Positions 8,350-16,935 are shown, counted from the stretch's first letter. The stretch: DNA of 64,000 bases from Agrobacterium leguminum (GCF_015704895.1 NZ_JADQWB010000012.1:1-64000), one strand, 5' to 3'. The notes: generated by a model from the letters alone, not told the origin. Numbers and translations are program-made.

Positions 8350-8405
8350 AGTTAACCCGGTGGGATCGTTTCGCCGGCTCGGAACATAGTGCAAGGGACA
8401 TATAA

Positions 8406-9341
8406 GTGGCCATCAACTTCACCTTCCCCGTTCGGCTGCTGGCGGCAGCGGCCTTCAGCCTCGGCGCGATGACGGCAAGTGCCGAAGAAATGACGATCAA
8501 GCACGCACAGGGCGAGACCGTGCTGAAGGCGGCGCCGAAGAAGGTTCTGGTTCTCGATATTCCCTCGCTCGACAATCTCGATGCGCTTGGCGTCGAGCCC
8601 GCCGGTGTCGTCGGCTCCAACCTGCCCACCTATCTGCAGAAATATGCCGACGGCAAATATCTGAAGGTCGGCACGCTGTTTGAGCCCGATTATGAGGCGA
8701 TCAATGCGGCAGAGGCCGATCTCGTCATCGTCGGCGGACGTTCGCGGGCGAAATATCCGGACGTTGCGAAGATCACGCCCGCCATCGACATGTCGGTGGA
8801 TTCCAAGGAATTCATCGGCAGCGTCAAAGCCAACATCACCAAGCTCGGCGATATCTTCGGCAAGCAGGAAGAAGCCAGGAAGCTCGACGCCGCCATCGAT
8901 GAAAAAGTGGCGAAGCTGAAGGAAATCGCACCCAATTCCGGCACGGCGATGATCCTCGTCACCAATGCCGGCAAGGTCGGCGTTTATGGCCCAAGCTCGC
9001 GCACCGGCTGGCTGCACACCGAAATCGGCTTCAAGCCGGTTGCGGCCGACATCGACGACCGCTTCGACCGCGGCGATGTCGTCTCCTTCGAATATCTGGC
9101 CGAGGTCAATCCCGAATGGCTGTTCGTGATCGACCGCGACGCCGGCATCGGCCGCGCCACCGACCCCGGCAAGGCGGCCGCACAGGTGCTGGACAACGAG
9201 CTGGTGCACCAGACCAATGCCTGGAAGAAAAAGCAGATCGTTTATCTCGACCCGCAGGCGGCCTATATCGTCAGCAGCGGTTATACGGCGCTCTCCACCC
9301 TGCTCGATCAGGTCTACAAGGCCGTCTCCGAGAAAAAGTAG
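8406..9341 (+). CDS. Siderophore ABC transporter, periplasmic binding protein (FatB/YclQ-like)
   Basis: This 311-residue class III binding protein (BtuF/FhuD fold) has an N-terminal signal peptide (about residues 1-26). Domain features include KVLVLDIPSLDNLDALG, VGTLFEPDYEAINAAEADLVIVGGR, and SGYTALSTLLDQV at the C-terminus. The sequence is closest in style to FatB/CeuE/YclQ receptors of catecholate or mixed siderophores. It starts at GTG 8406 and heads an operon with two permeases and an ATPase. A repeat element separates it from the first permease, perhaps raising receptor expression over the membrane parts. Upstream ICE- and IRO-like sites suggest iron control. The exact siderophore is unknown. 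Confidence 0.87.
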   Translation: MAINFTFPVRLLAAAAFSLGAMTASAEEMTIKHAQGETVLKAAPKKVLVLDIPSLDNLDALGVEPAGVVGSNLPTYLQKYADGKYLKVGTLFEPDYEAINAAEADLVIVGGRSRAKYPDVAKITPAIDMSVDSKEFIGSVKANITKLGDIFGKQEEARKLDAAIDEKVAKLKEIAPNSGTAMILVTNAGKVGVYGPSSRTGWLHTEIGFKPVAADIDDRFDRGDVVSFEYLAEVNPEWLFVIDRDAGIGRATDPGKAAAQVLDNELVHQTNAWKKKQIVYLDPQAAYIVSSGYTALSTLLDQVYKAVSEKK

Positions 9342-9373
9342 TAGCAACCGCGCGCCATCTGCTCCACACTCAA

Positions 9374-9460
9374 CGTCATCCTCGGGCTTGTCCCGAGGAT
9401 CTACCAAGGTATCGTAAAATCAATAGGTTGCAGATCCTCGGGACAAGCCCGAGGATGACG
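9374..9460. repeat. Palindromic intergenic element, family B, inside the siderophore operon
   Basis: Two perfect 29-bp arms (9374-9402 and 9432-9460) face each other across 29 bp. Each arm is itself a hairpin (ATCCTCGGGCTTGTCCCGAGGAT). It sits in the 192-bp gap between the receptor and permease genes. Structures of this kind often stabilise the upstream part of an mRNA or attenuate transcription. Confidence 0.85.
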
Positions 9461-9533
9461 GAGAGAGGTTTGTAGCCTCTCCGTAACCTGCGGGGTTGCC
9501 GGGAGCTTTCACCATTTTCGAAAAATCGCCGAA

Positions 9534-10499
9534 GTGAAATCCCTGTCCCTCATCCTTGCCCTTCTTCTGGCCTTGACGCTCGCCATCGTCAGCCTGTTCG
9601 TCGGCGTGAGCAACGTTTCGCTCACAACGCTTTTCGCACCGGACACGAGTGCAGACGCGCTGCGCGTGCTGCTCGTCAGCCGCATTCCGCGCACGCTGGC
9701 GCTGATCCTGGCCGGAAGCTCGATGGCGATTGCCGGGCTCATCATGCAGATGCTGGTGCGTAACCGCTTCGTGGAACCTTCGACGGCGGGCACCACCGAA
9801 TCCGCCGGCCTCGGCCTGCTCACCATCACCCTGCTGGCGCCGGACACGCCGATCTTCGGCAAGATGCTGGTGGCCGCCGTCTTCGCGCTCGCCGGCACCG
9901 CGCTTTTCCTGCGTATCCTGAGGCAAGTGCCGCTGCGCGACGTGCTGCTGGTGCCGCTGATCGGCATCATGCTGGGCGGCGTCATCTCCGCCGTCACCAC
10001 CTTCTTCGCCTATCGTTTCGATCTCTTGCAATCGCTGGGCGCATGGATGACGGGGGATTTTTCCGGCGTGCTGCGCGGCCGTTATGAATTGCTGTGGGTC
10101 GGCTTCCTTTTCGCCATCGCCGCTTATCTCGCCGCCGACCGCTTCACCGTGGCCGGCATGGGCCGCGATTTCACCACCAATCTCGGCCTCAACTATCGCC
10201 GGGTCATGGCGCTCGGCCTCACCATCGTCTCGCTGGTCAGCGCCGTCGTCGTCGTCACCGTCGGCATGATCCCCTTTCTCGGGCTGATCGTGCCGAATGT
10301 CGTCAGCCTGATGATCGGCGACAATATGCGCCGCTCGGTACCCTGGGTGGCGACGCTCGGCGCGGTCTTCGTGCTTTCCTGCGACATCATCGGCCGGACC
10401 GTTCGTGCGCCTTACGAAATACCCATCGGAACCGTGGTCGGCGTCATCGGCAGCGCGCTGTTTCTCTATCTCCTGCTGCGGAAACGCCACCATGCGTGA
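9534..10499 (+). CDS. Siderophore ABC transporter permease 1 (FatD/CeuB-like)
   Basis: This 321-residue FecCD-family permease has about nine membrane helices. It carries the family motifs RIPRTLALILAGSSMAIAGLIMQ near the N-terminus, GAWMTGDFSG in the middle, and the cytoplasmic coupling region IPFLGLIVPNVVSLMIGDNMR before FVLSCDIIGRTVRAPYEIPIG. The GTG start at 9534 leads straight into the first hydrophobic helix. It overlaps the second permease by 8 bp. Two permeases, one receptor and one ATPase make a complete importer for a ferric siderophore across the inner membrane. Confidence 0.88.
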   Translation: MKSLSLILALLLALTLAIVSLFVGVSNVSLTTLFAPDTSADALRVLLVSRIPRTLALILAGSSMAIAGLIMQMLVRNRFVEPSTAGTTESAGLGLLTITLLAPDTPIFGKMLVAAVFALAGTALFLRILRQVPLRDVLLVPLIGIMLGGVISAVTTFFAYRFDLLQSLGAWMTGDFSGVLRGRYELLWVGFLFAIAAYLAADRFTVAGMGRDFTTNLGLNYRRVMALGLTIVSLVSAVVVVTVGMIPFLGLIVPNVVSLMIGDNMRRSVPWVATLGAVFVLSCDIIGRTVRAPYEIPIGTVVGVIGSALFLYLLLRKRHHA

Positions 10500-11460
10500 G
10501 AGACATCCCGACCGGCGTGCGAAAGCCGTTCTGCTCGTGCTTGCGGCATTCGCACTCATCTCCATGGCCGCCTTCATGACGCTGGGCGCCAAGGGCAGCT
10601 GGAGCTTCGTGCTGCCGTTTCGCGGCATCAAGCTTCTGTCGCTCTTGCTGGTGGCCTATGCCATCGCGGTCTCCACCGTGCTGTTCCAGACGGTCACCAA
10701 CAACCGCATCCTCACCCCCTCGGTGATGGGTTTCGATTCGCTTTACGTGCTGATGCAGACCGGGCTGATCTTCGTCTTCGGCTCGGCAACCGTCGTCATG
10801 ATCGATCCGCAACTGAAGTTTCTCGCCGAAACCAGCCTGCTCGTCGCCTTTTCCGCCCTGCTCTATCGCTGGCTTTTCGTCGGCGCGGAACGCAGCCTGC
10901 ATCTTCTCGTGCTGGTCGGCATCGTTTTCGGCGTCTTCTTCCGCAGCCTCTCGGGCTTCATGCAGCGCGTGCTGGACCCAAATGAATATACGGTACTGCA
11001 GGATGTGCTGTTCGCCAGCTTCAATTCCATCGATCCGACGCTTCTTGCCGTCTCCGCCATCATCATCGGCGTGGTGACCATCATCGGGCTCAGGCTGATG
11101 CACACGCTCGACGTCCTCTCGCTCGGCCGCGCAACGGCCATCAGCCTCGGCGTCGAATATAAGCGCACGGTCACCATCATCCTCGTGCTGGTCTCGGTGC
11201 TTGTCGCCGTCTCCACGGCGCTGGTCGGCCCGGTCATGTTCTTCGGCCTGCTGGTCGCAGCCCTTGCCCATTATCTCACCGGCAACGGCAAACACGCCTA
11301 TGTGCTGCCGGCGGCGATCCTTATCGCCGTGATCTGCCTCGTCGGCGGCCAGGTGGTGCTGGAGCGGGTCTTCGCCTTCGATACGGCGCTCTCGATCATC
11401 ATCGAATTTCTGGGCGGCATCGTCTTTATCGGTCTTATTTTGAAGCGGGGTGCGCGATGA
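10492..11460 (+). CDS. Siderophore ABC transporter permease 2 (FatC/CeuC-like)
   Basis: This 322-residue second FecCD-type permease starts at ATG 10492, overlapping the previous stop. Family features include TVLFQTVTNNRILTPSVMGFDSLYVL, LGRATAISLGVEYKR as the ATPase-contact region and VGPVMFFGLLVAALAHYL. Its N-terminus (MRERHPDRRAKAV) is more basic than that of permease 1, as usual for the FatC/CeuC branch. An ORF start at 10405 would run back through the upstream gene and is rejected. The next gene overlaps by ATGA. Confidence 0.87.
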   Translation: MRERHPDRRAKAVLLVLAAFALISMAAFMTLGAKGSWSFVLPFRGIKLLSLLLVAYAIAVSTVLFQTVTNNRILTPSVMGFDSLYVLMQTGLIFVFGSATVVMIDPQLKFLAETSLLVAFSALLYRWLFVGAERSLHLLVLVGIVFGVFFRSLSGFMQRVLDPNEYTVLQDVLFASFNSIDPTLLAVSAIIIGVVTIIGLRLMHTLDVLSLGRATAISLGVEYKRTVTIILVLVSVLVAVSTALVGPVMFFGLLVAALAHYLTGNGKHAYVLPAAILIAVICLVGGQVVLERVFAFDTALSIIIEFLGGIVFIGLILKRGAR

Positions 11461-12215
11461 TCATCGCCAGTCAGATCAGCAAATCCTATGGCGACAGCCT
11501 CGTCGTCGATGGCGTCTCCGTCTCCATTCCGGCAGGCGGCGTCACCTCCATCATCGGGCCGAACGGCGCGGGAAAATCGACGCTGCTCTCCATCGTCGCA
11601 AGGCTGATGTCGATGGATGCCGGAACGGTGACGGTGGACGGTCTGGATGTCACGAAAACACCTTCCGATACGCTGGCCAAGCGGCTCTCCATATTGCGGC
11701 AGGACAACCACATCTCCTCACGCCTGACGGTGCGCGACCTCGTCGGTTTCGGCCGTTACCCCTATTCCAAGGGCCGCCCCACCATGGAGGACAAGGTCCA
11801 TATCGACCGGGCGCTGGAATATCTGCATCTCGAAGCCCTTGCCGGCCGGTTTCTGGACGAGCTTTCCGGCGGTCAGCGCCAGCGCGCCTTCGTGGCCATG
11901 GTGCTGTGCCAGGATACCGATTACGTGCTGCTCGACGAACCGCTCAACAATCTCGACATGAAACACGCCTCCGGCATGATGAAGATCATGCGCCGCGCCG
12001 CCGACGAGCTGAAAAAGACCGTTGTTCTGGTGCTGCACGACATCAACTTCGCCTCCTGGTATTCCGACACCATCATCGCCATGCGCGAGGGCCGCATCTG
12101 CCATCAGGGGCCGGCGGAAGAGATCATCCGTCCGGACGTCCTCAAGGACATCTACGACATGCCGATCCGCGTCAATGAAATAGACGGCCGGCGCATCTGC
12201 CTGTTTTACGAATGA
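11457..12215 (+). CDS. Siderophore ABC transporter ATP-binding protein (FatE/CeuD-like)
   Basis: This 252-residue ATPase has an intact Walker A (GPNGAGKST, residues about 34-42), Q-loop (LRQDN), signature (LSGGQRQR), Walker B (DYVLLDEP) and H-loop (LHD). The segment DIYDMPIRVNEIDGRRICLFY at the C-terminus is typical of iron-siderophore ATPases. It is coupled to permease 2 by an ATGA overlap and ends the operon. The dps gene follows 122 bp later. Confidence 0.9.
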   Translation: MIIASQISKSYGDSLVVDGVSVSIPAGGVTSIIGPNGAGKSTLLSIVARLMSMDAGTVTVDGLDVTKTPSDTLAKRLSILRQDNHISSRLTVRDLVGFGRYPYSKGRPTMEDKVHIDRALEYLHLEALAGRFLDELSGGQRQRAFVAMVLCQDTDYVLLDEPLNNLDMKHASGMMKIMRRAADELKKTVVLVLHDINFASWYSDTIIAMREGRICHQGPAEEIIRPDVLKDIYDMPIRVNEIDGRRICLFYE

Positions 12216-12337
12216 CATGATGATTGTGCAGGATTTTTGCTGTCCCGGTGCTTAGCATGGAACAGGGCCACAGGCCCGGACGTTAAACGACGGACTTTTC
12301 CAAAGCGGCATTCCGTCCGCAACTTCAGGAGACATCG

Positions 12338-12826
12338 ATGAAGACGCACAAGACGAAGAACGACCTGCCTTCCAACGCCAAGTCGACCGTGATCGGCATT
12401 CTGAACGAATCGCTGGCCTCGGTGATCGACCTTGCACTCATCACCAAGCAGGCGCACTGGAACCTCAAGGGCCCACAATTCATCGCCGTGCATGAACTTC
12501 TCGACACTTTCCGCACCCAGCTAGACAATCACGGCGATACGATTGCCGAGCGTGTGGTCCAGCTTGGCGGCACGGCACTCGGCAGCCTGCAAGCCGTCTC
12601 TTCCACAACGAAGCTCAAGGCCTATCCGACCGATATCTACAAGATCCACGACCATCTCGACGAACTGATCGAGCGTTATGGCGAAGTCGCGAACATGATC
12701 CGCAAGGCTATCGACGATTCCGACGAGGCGGGCGACCCGACGACGGCGGATATCTTCACCGCCGCCTCGCGCGATCTCGACAAGTCGCTGTGGTTCCTCG
12801 AAGCGCATGTGCAGGAAAAGAGCTGA
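12338..12826 (+). CDS. dps: DNA-protection ferritin Dps
   Basis: This 162-residue Dps-family protein should form a 12-subunit shell that oxidises Fe(II) with H2O2 and stores it, limiting Fenton damage. The intersubunit ferroxidase residues are present: H40 in KQAHWNLKG, H52 and D56 in VHELLD, and D67 and E71 in GDTIAER. The lysine-rich N-terminus (MKTHKTKNDL) may contribute to DNA contact; A. tumefaciens Dps has been described as protecting against peroxide with limited DNA binding. The ribosome site is CAGGAG, 7 bases upstream. A strong terminator follows. Its place directly after an iron importer fits iron homeostasis. Confidence 0.95.
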   Translation: MKTHKTKNDLPSNAKSTVIGILNESLASVIDLALITKQAHWNLKGPQFIAVHELLDTFRTQLDNHGDTIAERVVQLGGTALGSLQAVSSTTKLKAYPTDIYKIHDHLDELIERYGEVANMIRKAIDDSDEAGDPTTADIFTAASRDLDKSLWFLEAHVQEKS

Positions 12827-12858
12827 GCGGAAAACGGCTCTTGCCTGCCCAAACAGCA

Positions 12859-12889
12859 AAGCGCCCGAGATACCCGGGCGCTTTTTTTT
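12859..12889 (+). terminator. Rho-independent terminator of dps
   Basis: The stem AAGCGCCCG (12859-12867) pairs with CGGGCGCTT (12875-12883), with a 7-base loop, and runs into an unbroken T-tract. It sits 33 bp after the dps stop. Confidence 0.93.
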
Positions 12890-12905
12890 AAACGGAATGG
12901 CGCAA

Positions 12906-13127
12906 TCAATGCCGACGTAAGACCGCAAGCCCTATATCGCGCAACATTTCATGGTCGAGAATGCCGCGCTGGGCGCTTCGGATCAAAACCGCTGCGCACT
13001 CATTGGCAACATGGCTGCTGCGATCTTGAAGGCACTCGAAACATACGCCATCGAAAATATTCTGTAGATCGGTGATCTGCTCTGGCGACAATTGTGCGCC
13101 AACTCTTTCAAAAGCTGCGTACGACAA
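12906..13127 (-). CDS. Small conserved-type protein of unknown function
   Basis: This 73-residue ORF reads MSYAAFERVGAQLSPEQ...NIFDGVCFECLQD...LRDIGLAVLRRH. Its codon pattern and helical, amphipathic composition look coding. The start is TTG at 13127, supported by a strong GGGAGG ribosome site 8 bases upstream. The SPEQITDLQNIFD segment resembles short alpha-helical proteins found in other Rhizobiales, but I cannot name the family. It is convergent with dps. The 385 bp from 13128 to 13512 hold only the tRNA promoter and leader hairpin. Confidence 0.55.
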   Translation of the reverse strand: MSYAAFERVGAQLSPEQITDLQNIFDGVCFECLQDRSSHVANECAAVLIRSAQRGILDHEMLRDIGLAVLRRH

Positions 13128-13422
13128 GGCTCATCCTCCCGATGATGATATGCCAAGTATCGTTCCCAATATCGTTTCGATTTTTTCGTGGACAGGAAAT
13201 TTGTACACCCGAACGAATCACTTGTCGAATCAGATTTTAACCAAATGTAAATAGGTTATTTTCTGGCCTTCCCGCCGGCCGCCACCCCCGTGACAGGGAG
13301 ATAAAAACCAGCTGAAACAATATCTTCAGCGGAAATTCCCTGCGCTTCAGCCCGGGATGGCCGCCAGATTTCAGATAAATCCGCACACAGGCGGATTTCC
13401 ACCGAAACCGCAAAAGAAACTG

Positions 13423-13451
13423 TTGCATTCCAAAAACGATTGAGCGATATA
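13423..13451 (+). promoter_or_regulatory. Likely promoter of the tRNA-Gly gene
   Basis: TTGCAT (13423-13428) and GATATA (13446-13451) are spaced 17 bp apart and lie 62 bp before the tRNA. A GC-rich hairpin (CCGC-TTCG-GCGG, about 13461-13472) lies between promoter and tRNA and would be removed during processing. Confidence 0.5.
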
Positions 13452-13512
13452 GCACCCGTCGCCGCTTCGGCGGCCCACGGTTCAGCGAACTACCCCGGAC
13501 CGGTGGATTTGA

Positions 13513-13587
13513 GCGGGTGTAGCTCAGGGGTAGAGCACAACCTTGCCAAGGTTGGGGTCGAGGGTTCAAATCCCTTCGCCCGCTCCA
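13513..13587 (+). tRNA. tRNA-Gly (anticodon GCC), CCA encoded
   Basis: The acceptor stem is formed by GCGGGTG (13513-13519) and CGCCCGC (13577-13583), followed by discriminator T and encoded CCA (13585-13587). The D arm contains GTAGCTCAGGGGTAGAGC, the anticodon stem CAACC/GGTTG closes a loop with GCC, and the T arm is GAGGGTTCAAATCCCTT. No integrase or duplicated tRNA end is seen nearby. Confidence 0.97.
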
Positions 13588-13737
13588 AATTTCCAGAACA
13601 GGCAGATAAATCTTCACTGCACCCGATGTGAGACGCGTCGTTTCCATGGGCTGTGACGCGCATTGCCGCGCGAAATGCGCGAGGATTTCCCACGCATGGG
13701 CAAACCGGGAAGGGCGTTCCCTCCCCGGTCCTCATTC

Positions 13738-14571
13738 TCAGGCGGCCTGATCCCAGACGGGTGCAAGCCCTTCCGGCGAAACGATACGGCCATCCGGCCT
13801 GGCAAGCGCACGGATCGCCGCCATTTCATCGGCGGAAAGTTCGAAATCGAAGATGGCTAGATTTTCATCGACGCGGGCTTCGCTGACCGTCTTCGACAGT
13901 GCGATGACACCCTGCTGCTGCACGAGCCAGCGCAGCACCACCTGCGCCACCGACTTGCCACGGCCTGCGGCGATTTCCTTCAGCACCGGATCGTTAAACA
14001 CCTTGCCATCGGCCATGCCGTAATAACCCGTCACCGACATGCCGGCAGCCTTCGCCGCGGCGATAACCACGTCCTGATCGATATAGGGGTGGTATTCGAT
14101 CTGGTTGGTCACGATCGGGGCCTTGGACAGCTTCACCGCCTCGGCCATCAGCGCCGTGCTGAAATTGGAAACGCCGATATGGCGAACCTTGCCGGCTTCC
14201 TTCACCGCGTTCAGCGCGCCGATCTGTTCGGCAAGCGAAACCGCCTCGTTCGGCCAATGCAGCAGCAGCAGGTCGACATAATCGGTCTTCAGCTTTTTCA
14301 GGCTCTCATCCACGGAGACGAGGAAGGCATCGTGCCTGTAGTTTTCGACCCAGACCTTGGTGGTCAGAAACACGCCGCCCCGCGCCACACCGGAGGCAGC
14401 GATGGCTTCCCCGACTTCGGCCTCATTGCCGTAGATCTGGGCGGTATCGATATGGCGGAAACCGGCTTTCAGCGCATGGGGAACGATGCGCAGCACATCG
14501 GCACCGGGAATACGAAACGTGCCGAAACCCAGCGCCGGGATCGAAGCGCCATTTGCGGTGACATCAAACAT
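13738..14571 (-). CDS. Aldo/keto reductase (2,5-diketo-D-gluconate reductase type)
   Basis: This 277-residue NADPH-dependent oxidoreductase of the AKR superfamily has an intact catalytic tetrad: D42 and Y47 (HIDTAQIYGNE), K72 (TTKVW) and H105 (LLLHWP). Also present are the GVSNF signature and the ALSKTVSEARVDENLAIFDFELS cofactor region. It is closest in style to DkgB-like enzymes, which reduce small aldehydes and ketoacids. The start at 14571 has an AAGGAG ribosome site. The MFS gene lies just upstream on the same strand (62 bp gap), so the two could be co-transcribed, perhaps under the LysR regulator at 16036. Confidence 0.9.
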   Translation of the reverse strand: MFDVTANGASIPALGFGTFRIPGADVLRIVPHALKAGFRHIDTAQIYGNEAEVGEAIAASGVARGGVFLTTKVWVENYRHDAFLVSVDESLKKLKTDYVDLLLLHWPNEAVSLAEQIGALNAVKEAGKVRHIGVSNFSTALMAEAVKLSKAPIVTNQIEYHPYIDQDVVIAAAKAAGMSVTGYYGMADGKVFNDPVLKEIAAGRGKSVAQVVLRWLVQQQGVIALSKTVSEARVDENLAIFDFELSADEMAAIRALARPDGRIVSPEGLAPVWDQAA

Positions 14572-14632
14572 ATATTTTCTCCTTTGAAGTGGCCCGGCCG
14601 ACTTGGGAGCGGCCGGGAATTTTATGAAAAGT

Positions 14633-15814
14633 TCAGGCGGTTTTCAGGGTCAGCGCGGCGCGGCGGTCGAGCGTGCTGCTCCAGAAGGTCAGGAGCAGGG
14701 CCACGGCGACGAGGATGGCGCCGACCCACGGGGTTGCGGCAAGACCCATCGGCGATTCCACCACCAGACCGCCAAGCCATGCGCCAATGGCGATGCCGAG
14801 GTTGAAGGCGGCGATGTTGAGCGCCGAGGCGACATCGACGGCGCCGGGGCGATGTTCCTTGGCAAGCTGCACCACATAAAGCTGCAGGCCGGGAACATTG
14901 GCGAAGGACAGGAAGCCAAGCGCGGCAAGCGTGATGAGCGTCAGCACCGGCGAGAAGGCCGTGAAGGAAAAGACGAGCAGCACGATGGCCTGCGCCAGGA
15001 AGAGGCCGATCAGCGCCCTGGCCGGGTTATGGTTGGCGATCCTGCCGCCGCCGATATTGCCGGCTGCAATGGCGATGCCATAAAGCACGAGGATCAGGCT
15101 GACGCTCTTTTCCGAAAAGCCGGTGACATCCTGCAGGATCGGCGCAAGGAAGGTGAAGGCGACGAAGGTGCCGCCGTAGCCGAGCGCGGTCATGGCGAAA
15201 ACGATGAGCAGGCGACCGGAGCCGAGAACACGGACCTGATCGAAGAGGCTCGCCGGCGGCGCCTTCTTGAGCGTGTTCGGCAGAAGCGTCGCAATGCCGA
15301 AGAAGGCGATGACGCCAAGGGCGGCAACGACCCAGAAGGTCGCACGCCAGCCGAAGACCTGCCCGATATAGGTGCCGAGCGGAACGCCGGTGACGATGGC
15401 CACCGTCAGCCCCATGAACATCATGGCAATGGCCGAGGCGCGGCGATTTTCCGGCACGAGATCGGCGGCGATGGTGGAGCCGACCGAGAAGAAGACGCCA
15501 TGGGCGAAGGCGGCGATGACGCGGGCGACAAGCAGCATCTCATAGCTGGGCGACAGGGCCGCCGCGCTGTTGCCGATGACGAACAGGGCCATCAGGCCGA
15601 GCAGCAGCGGCTTTCTCTCGATCCTGCCGGTCAGCGCCGTCAGGATCGGCGCACCGAAAGTGACGCCCAGCGCGTAAACGCTGACGATGAGGCCGGCAAG
15701 CGGCAGGGTGATGTGAAGATCGGTCGCAACCGTCGGCAGAAGGCCGACAATCACAAACTCCGTGGTGCCGATCGCATAGGCCGCGATCGTCAGGGCAAAT
15801 ATGGCCAATGGCAT
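14633..15814 (-). CDS. MFS exporter of the DHA1/AraJ type
   Basis: This 393-residue protein has twelve predicted membrane helices. The N-terminal AIGTTEFVIVGLLPTVATDL is the hallmark of AraJ/PbuE/YdhP-like sugar, purine or drug exporters, with DHA1 motif A-like RIERKPLL and the helix-5 signature GxxLGTYIGQVFGWRATF. The ORF is open upstream to 15991, but that extension consists of a three-fold decapeptide repeat from DNA iterons. ATG 15814 has an AGAGG site 8 bases upstream and gives the usual family length. It is divergent from a LysR gene, which is probably its regulator. Confidence 0.87.
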   Translation of the reverse strand: MPLAIFALTIAAYAIGTTEFVIVGLLPTVATDLHITLPLAGLIVSVYALGVTFGAPILTALTGRIERKPLLLGLMALFVIGNSAAALSPSYEMLLVARVIAAFAHGVFFSVGSTIAADLVPENRRASAIAMMFMGLTVAIVTGVPLGTYIGQVFGWRATFWVVAALGVIAFFGIATLLPNTLKKAPPASLFDQVRVLGSGRLLIVFAMTALGYGGTFVAFTFLAPILQDVTGFSEKSVSLILVLYGIAIAAGNIGGGRIANHNPARALIGLFLAQAIVLLVFSFTAFSPVLTLITLAALGFLSFANVPGLQLYVVQLAKEHRPGAVDVASALNIAAFNLGIAIGAWLGGLVVESPMGLAATPWVGAILVAVALLLTFWSSTLDRRAALTLKTA

Positions 15815-15856
15815 GACGAATACCTCTTCGCCCGGAGCGGGATCGCGGGCGTTCTG

Positions 15857-15931
15857 GACAGCGATGCTGTCGGTTTGGATCGTTTGGACAGCGATGCTGT
15901 CGGCTTGCATCGTTTGGACAGCGATGCTGTC
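15857..15931. repeat. Three iterons with palindromic cores, 30-bp period
   Basis: GACAGCGATGCTGTC occurs at 15857-15871, 15887-15901 and 15917-15931, exactly 30 bp apart. Each core is a 6-bp inverted repeat around GAT, and the flanking GTTTGGA is also largely conserved. They lie 43-117 bp upstream of the MFS start codon and about 105 bp before the LysR start. Three helically phased identical dyads suggest cooperative binding of a dimeric regulator, though a 5'-UTR role for the MFS mRNA is equally possible. Confidence 0.75.
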
Positions 15932-15989
15932 CGGTTGGATCAAATCCATGGACGCAATATGGGCGAAGGGGACTTGCATGATAATCGGC

Positions 15990-16008
15990 AAGGTCGGATA
16001 AATACCTT
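15990..16008. promoter_or_regulatory. Candidate LysR-type operator upstream of the LysR gene
   Basis: AAGGT (15990-15994) and ACCTT (16004-16008) form a dyad with a 9-bp AT-rich spacer, 28 bp before the regulator's ATG. This is the size and place expected of an autoregulatory LysR box. Confidence 0.35.
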
Positions 16009-16035
16009 TGAATTGATTTCACAGGCGGTGCGGCG

Positions 16036-16935
16036 ATGGACAACAGGGCCGGAGAAATGGAAGTCTTTGTGGCGGCGGCGGAACTCGGCAGTTTTTCGGC
16101 CGCCGGGCGCAGGCTGAAGCTTTCACCCTCGGCGGTGAGCAAGCTTGTCACACGCATCGAAGACCGCCTCGGCACCCGGCTGCTCGCCCGCTCCACCCGG
16201 CTTGTCACGCTCACACCGGAGGGCGAAGTCTATCTTGCGCGGGCAAGGCGCATTCTCGCCGACATAGCCGAGACCGAGCAGATCGTGGCGAGCGGCGGCA
16301 AGGTGGTGCCGCGCGGCCTTTTGCGCGTCAACGCCACGCTGGGCTTCGGCGAACGTTATCTCCTGCCGCTTGCGCCTGAATTCCTGTCGCTTTATCCGGA
16401 AATCGAGCTGGATATCTCGCTGACCGACGGCGTCATCAGCCTGATCGAAGAACGCACCGATATTGCCATCCGCTCCGGCGCGATGGGAGATTCATCCCTG
16501 AAGGCGAGAAAGCTGAAGGAAGTCCGTCGCGTCATCGTCGCCTCCCCCGCCTATATCGAACGACACGGCATGCCGGAAAAACCGCAGGATCTGGCGCGGC
16601 ACAATTGCTTCAGCTTCAATTTCAGCCGCAGCCTCAACGAATGGCCGTTTCGCACCCCCGGTTCTACGGAAGTCTACCGCCTGCCCGTAACGGGCAATGT
16701 CTCCATCAACAGCGGCATGGCCATGCGAAGGCTCTGCCTGACGGGCTTGGGGCTGGGAAGGGTCGGCGAATTTCATATCGAGCCGGATATCGAGGCGGGC
16801 CTGCTCGTGCCGGTTCTGGAAGACTACAATGCCGAGGAGATGGAAGTGATCCACGCGGTTTATGCCGGCCACGAACACCTGGCCGCCCGCGTTCGCGCCT
16901 TCATCGATTTTGTCGCAGCAAGGGTCGGGCGGTGA
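16036..16935 (+). CDS. LysR-family regulator, divergent from the MFS exporter
   Basis: This 299-residue regulator has an N-terminal winged helix (EVFVAAAELGSFSAAGRRLKLSPSAVSKLVTRIEDRLGTRLLAR, residues about 8-52) and a type 2 periplasmic-binding-like effector domain (about 90-295). The ARSTRLVTLTPEGEVYLARARRIL linker and RGLLRVNATLGFGERYLLPLAPEFL segment put it in the CrgA/DhaR-like group that often controls a neighbouring reductase or exporter. The divergent arrangement with the MFS gene and the dyad at 15990-16008 make local control likely. The effector is unknown. Confidence 0.9.
   Translation: MDNRAGEMEVFVAAAELGSFSAAGRRLKLSPSAVSKLVTRIEDRLGTRLLARSTRLVTLTPEGEVYLARARRILADIAETEQIVASGGKVVPRGLLRVNATLGFGERYLLPLAPEFLSLYPEIELDISLTDGVISLIEERTDIAIRSGAMGDSSLKARKLKEVRRVIVASPAYIERHGMPEKPQDLARHNCFSFNFSRSLNEWPFRTPGSTEVYRLPVTGNVSINSGMAMRRLCLTGLGLGRVGEFHIEPDIEAGLLVPVLEDYNAEEMEVIHAVYAGHEHLAARVRAFIDFVAARVGR

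Noticed and set aside
13513..13587. tRNA-Gly as an integration site for a mobile element
   Set aside because: No integrase, no repeated tRNA 3' end and ordinary housekeeping-type genes on both sides.
15857..15931. Possible CRISPR array
   Set aside because: Only three units, repeats of 15 bp with nearly identical intervening sequence, and no cas genes.
15815..15991. N-terminal extension of the MFS exporter with three decapeptide repeats
   Set aside because: The repeats come from DNA iterons, the extension precedes a normal first helix, and ATG 15814 has a good ribosome site.
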